Assembly (NCBI GenBank): GCA_001632425.1
Contig: KV425603.1
Span: forward strand, 16,291 to 80,290
Source: Neolentinus lepideus HHB14362 ss-1
Taxonomy: Eukaryota; Basidiomycota; Agaricomycetes; Gloeophyllales; Gloeophyllaceae
Length of the DNA stretch: 64,000 bases
Direction of reading: 5' to 3'
Below the pieces are notes generated by a model that ran no database searches, was not told where the DNA came from, and worked only from the letters and a program-made list of their open reading frames with translations. Position numbers and translations under genes: made by a program. This document shows, in pieces, positions 59,776-64,000 of the stretch; within the stretch, counting starts at the first letter, position 1; each line of letters begins with the position of its first letter.

Positions 59776-61764
59776 TTAGTGCCCGTTCACTGGAGGAGGG
59801 GGTATGTCAAGGTTCATACTCGACTCGATGAGCTTGCGGGCCTCTTCGGAATAGGGTGGATAGCGGAAGGGGTCTTCGTTGCTGTTGGGTAGACAGGACG
59901 ATGAGTTAGGTTTGAGAGTAAAACGTGGAAGGACTCACTCGTAGGGCACGTCGATGGAGGAGCGCAGGTGAGTGAAACCGTCGTAGGTGTACTTCAGAAT
60001 CTGATAACCGTCTGTGCAAATTTGTCAGCCAGGTCGGCGCTCGAATCAGGTAAAATCAGCGGCTTACAGCCGGACTCGCCGATACCACCAAATGGTATCT
60101 CATTCACTACGATAAAGCGATTAACCAGGATCACAGCATGTCGTGGATTTGGTAACGTACCGGCGAGTTGCGTGCATGCATCGTTCAATATAAGGCTGCC
60201 GCTCAAGGTTTCAGCGACGACTGTGCATGTGGTCATTATACTGCAGAATTCGAGAGATCCAGTCCTCACGTCTCTCCTTCAATTGCTGGTTCTGAGTGAA
60301 GGCGTAGAGAACGAGCGGGTGGTCTCTGTCCATATGTTAGACTCGGACTCATGAGACCGGTACACGAGGACGTACTTGGAGCGCACATAGTTGATAGCCT
60401 CGTCCACGTCCTTCACTGGCATGATGGGCAGGAGAGGTCCAAATAACTCGCTAATGTAACCATAAATCCCGTCACCACATTGAAAAGATTTAAGACAGCA
60501 CTCACTCCTCAAGCAACGAATCACCCTCACGGACATCCTTGATAATGGTTGGCTCAAGCCCCAGTTTTCCATCCGTCTTGCCTCCCAGCACGATCGTCCC
60601 CTTCGTGCGGTTGAGTATACTCATAAGGCGACCGTGATGCATGGAGTTCACAATACGACCGTAAGATGAGGAATTGAGCGGCCCCTCGGGGAAGAAAGCG
60701 GCGTGGTGTTCTTTGAGCGCGGCGATAAACTCATCTTGCTTGTGCTCAGGTATCAGGACATAGTCAGGGCATACACAGATCTATTGGAACAGTTGGCTCA
60801 ATAAGCATAAACAAATGATGAGAGTGCAGGGTGCGTACCTGGCCAGCATTTGTGCATTTGCCATGGAGGATGCGCTTTGCGGCGATGTTAATATCGCAGT
60901 CGGCATCAATGATCACGGGTGACTTTCCACCGAGTTCTAGAGTTACCGGGGTGAGGTGCTTCGCAGCAGCAGTGGCAATGATTCGTCCAACGCGACCATT
61001 TCCGGTATAGAAAACTGCCAGGAATTCAGGTTAATTCGAATTCAATGAAACACAGGTGTTATGTAAGCTTACTGTGATCCCACTGCAGCTCAAGCAGCTT
61101 TGTTGTCTCTGCTATGCCTCCATTTACTACTGCGTAGGCTTCGGGATCGAGATATTTGGGGATGAGTTCAGCTAGCAGGGCAGAGAAAGCGGGGACGAGT
61201 TCAGAGGGTTTTATGACTGCAGTGCATCCAGCGGCAATGGCGCCGATGAAAGGCTGCATGGACAAAACCATAGGATAGTTCCATGGACTGCGAAGGAGCT
61301 GCCTACGTCAAATCCTCCTTTGCCTTCGCGAATCAAGGAACGCACGCTATAATCAAGACGACACCCTTGGGTGTCTTGTAGACAGTTGGCCGCCATGGTT
61401 TCTGCCAGTCCGGAACTTCAGGGTACTCGGGCTTTGTCCACTCCTCCAAGGACTCCGCTGTCAACAGTATCCGCTTAACGAGGCCGGCGATTTCGCCCAG
61501 CCAACTTTCCATTCGTGGCTTCCCCAAGTCAGACTTCATCGCGGCCATGAACGCCTCCTCATTTTCCTTAGCCATCCGTGCGACCTGGTGAAGTTGGTGC
61601 CGCCGCCATGCTAACGAACGAGCTTTCCCTGATCGGAACGTCTGCTTCAAAGTGTCCCGGATCTGTGAGAAAATGCTAGATGAGACTTCCAATCACATTC
61701 TGAGACATTAAACTCGCGGCACCTCGGATATTTTATCAATGGGCGTATACTGGAGAGCGGACAT
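59776..61764 (-). CDS. Aldehyde dehydrogenase, class 3 type (fatty aldehyde dehydrogenase-like)
   Basis: It oxidises medium or long-chain aldehydes to acids with NAD(P)+. Multi-exon on minus, ATG 61764 ([14 protein letters not shown]), first intron ending just before [13 protein letters not shown], stop TAA at 59776. Motifs in order: PWNYP region with [19 protein letters not shown], the cofactor loop FYTGNGRVG, the general-base Glu in [12 protein letters not shown], and the nucleophile Cys in [11 protein letters not shown] split by an intron. [13 protein letters not shown] follows later. The C-terminus ends in a proline run and NGH, where vertebrate relatives have a membrane anchor; I see no anchor here. 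Order and motifs match ALDH3 rather than classic ALDH1/2. Confidence 0.92.
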
Positions 61765-62529
61765 ATTGAAGGCACCGGATGAGTGAGAAGGTTTCCGAGA
61801 GAGAAAGCTTCAATTTACTTCGAAACAGCCGTTCATTATATATATGTGTGAATGGCGCCCCACAGACGCAGAAGAGGTTCTTCCGCAGTCCACACGATCG
61901 GTTCAAAATGGGAATCGATAATCCAAGGATGAGTAAAGAAAAGAAGTCTTTGTGGCCCTTACCTGAACTAGGCATTTCTTCGCAGTCCTACCGCCGGCGT
62001 CGTCGCTTGGCTCACTTGCAAGTTGCAACGATACCCCGGGACGCTGCAAGACTGAGTCTGCTACAGAACTTGTGAGGCCCGACAGGGTCTTTTGGCTCAT
62101 TCTTATATAAGGACGAACGCTGTTTCTGGTCACTGAGAGCGGCGAACATTACGTACATCTAGATGTCGTGTGGCCGTTCACACTCGTCTTTGCAAGTTTA
62201 GCTCCCAGTGCCGTGCCCGTAACGTCCGATACGCAGGGCTATCGACACGCTTCATCAAAGAGCATACAAATTGCAGATGCAGTCCGTAGAATTACAAGTA
62301 GGAAAAAAGTTGTACAGAATCCACAACAACAAATTTAAAGAGAAATGGATAAGGGATTTGACCAAGGCGACCTCTTGCTAGATCGGATCCAGGTCGAAAG
62401 ATCAAGCGGGATCCATCCTCATGGCTTTTCGACGTTCACCCAGCTCTCAACTTTCTCCACGGACCTGATGCGAGATCACATCAGATCATATATCTTGGGC
62501 TTCGCCGTCGGAGAAGACCATCATAAAAC
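61765..62529. other. Intergenic, aldehyde dehydrogenase promoter side
   Basis: It separates the dehydrogenase start from the 3' end of the mannosidase gene, both on minus. No gene is seen. Confidence 0.5.
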
Positions 62530-64000
62530 TCACTGTAACGGAAGAGCAAATCCTCCGGAGCCGATCACCAACTTGACAGTCTTCACTTCGAACCCATGGA
62601 AGTCCAATATAATTACTGGGTCGGCAGTGCTGTCAGTTGTGGACCAGAGAGTCAATTTCTCGCCGGCGTCTTCGAGAAGGTTTGTAACGTAGGCCTCTTT
62701 CACCGGGATAAAGCTGGCAATCCTCAGCTTCGCTTTGGCGTGTCCACCGAAGGCCTCGTAGAGTCGCAGCACAATGGTCTTAGGACTATCAGCGGAAGCG
62801 AAGTCGTCGTCGTCACCTCTCTTGATCGTTTCAAGGAACACATTCCTAGCTCCCTCGACCGCGAACGGAACCTTGATCTTTTCAAGAAGAGGCCTGCCCT
62901 CCCGCGGCACGTACCGCACTATAAGCTGCGGTAAGCGAATGGTGTACAAAAAAGGCGAACCGGACTAACCATACAACGGCGAGTTGAAGAGATATCCCGC
63001 AAGCGGTACATCGGACTCAAGGAAGTGTCCTGCGTGAGGCATCACGGCCCAAGAGAATTCGTGTTTTCCTGGAACATTCGTTGATCAACGTGCAAGGAGG
63101 ATCATATCTCTGATCCCTACCTTGGTCTTGTTCGGCATCCGGTGCGGTCGCACCTCGCAATAGAGAGATACGTAGAACATTGCCCAAACAGGAGAACCCA
63201 TATTTGGACTCAGATAACAGCGCAACACCGTAACCGAACTCGCTCAGGTCTGCGTACTGCGTGATCTCATTTAGCTGGTGGCTGGGAATGTGTAAAACGA
63301 GGTAGCACACCTTGTGACCACACACTTCAAATTTCGCAGAGTCCCAAGTCGTATTCTTATGGGTCGGCCTCTGCACGTAGCCAAATTGAGTCTCGTAGGT
63401 CGCGTTATCGCTGTGGATATCCAGAGGCATCTCGACTGGCTGGAGGATTAGAGCGAGGTAGAAGCTATCAGGCTGGTGAATGCCTACACTTTAAGAACTC
63501 GTGCCTTTGGTGCCAGTCCACATCAGCATCGAAAGTGAACATCGAACGAGAGCCAGGTTTCGTGGTGGCTGCATATCATGTATGAGACGAAAGCGATGCA
63601 CCTCTATCGTATGAGCATTACCGGCAATAGCATCCAATGAAATCTATTTTGGACGCCATAAGACCGAAATCCAGATATAGATGATACCTATTGTCTCACC
63701 GTTACACTGATAGTACTCTGACCATACCTGAACTCCGACGAGATGGATGCACGTAACGGTCCCTCTGCAGTCACGGAGATGTTTGCAAATTCAAGAGGCT
63801 TTCTCTTCTCCAGGTGGTGGATTTCAACATCTGGGATAGAATCAGCTAGCTCATCACGACACCAGCGGGCTTGTGCATACCCCATGCATCCCAGTAATTC
63901 GGGCGATCCTCGAAGATAACGAGACCACCGCTTTCACCTTTCGGAATTAGCTCCCGTCTGGGATAGGATGTCAACCATATAACCATGGGGGGAGTCAAGT
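62530..64000 (-). CDS. Alpha-mannosidase, glycoside hydrolase family 38, C-terminal part (runs off the right edge)
   Basis: Ams1-type enzymes trim alpha-mannose from free oligosaccharides in the vacuole or cytosol. Only the C-terminal beta-rich part is in the window; the catalytic domain lies beyond base 64,000. Recognisable pieces in order are [136 protein letters not shown] and [13 protein letters not shown]. Introns include 63069-63120 and 62919-62969, both phase-consistent. The stop is TGA at 62530. All disruptions of the frame are explained by introns, so the gene looks intact here. Confidence 0.92.

Noticed and set aside
1..64000. CRISPR arrays, bacterial operons, ribosomal RNA genes
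   Set aside because: No regularly spaced direct repeats or rRNA-like sequence; the genes are spliced and eukaryotic.

Overview
This window looks like a nuclear contig of a basidiomycete fungus, most likely an Agaricomycete. The genes carry many short GT-AG introns (about 35-120 bases), including tiny exons. The mobile elements are a Plavaka-type DNA transposase, a DUF6532 protein, a LINE with an RNase H domain, and a Ty3/Gypsy integrase relic. A placement near Rhizoctonia or Ceratobasidium is only an impression from protein style. Exon boundaries below were read by eye; for most genes I checked that the reading phase closes from exon to exon.

Bases 1-16,677 are mobile DNA. A LINE on the minus strand fills about 1-8,640: ORF1 with a zinc knuckle, then a long polyprotein with endonuclease, reverse transcriptase, cysteine-rich linker, RNase H and a C-terminal zinc motif. 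It is broken by five in-frame TGA codons and one single-base frameshift. At 9,964-16,677 lies what I read as one two-gene DNA transposon. Imperfect inverted repeats of about 30 bp, sharing CATCAGGAAA, enclose a divergent pair: a Plavaka transposase (minus) with four in-frame TGA codons, and a ten-exon DUF6532 gene (plus) that is fully open. All nine TGA codons read as CGA to TGA, as expected from loss of methylated CpG.

Bases 19,481-24,762 hold a metal and redox group: a CTR copper transporter tail to tail with a six-intron ferric/cupric reductase, then an NADPH-dependent FMN reductase and a NADAR-domain protein. A two-exon F-box-like gene follows at 26,573-27,770. Next come about 4.4 kb with no supportable gene, a decayed gene (32,215-32,950) and an aldo/keto reductase with an odd intron that affects its catalytic Asp.

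Bases 35,438-46,568 carry a 1,275-residue alpha/beta-hydrolase, a DHA1-type MFS transporter and a 965-residue disordered coiled-coil protein. Bases 46,844-54,948 hold a multi-pass membrane protein, a cytochrome P450, an unresolved small gene, a UstYa/DUF3328 oxidase-like protein and a single-span membrane protein. The P450, UstYa and MFS genes together resemble a small secondary-metabolism neighbourhood. After a Gypsy integrase relic (55.4-56.5 kb) come an F-box/leucine-rich protein, a class 3 aldehyde dehydrogenase, and the 3' end of a GH38 alpha-mannosidase that runs off the right edge.
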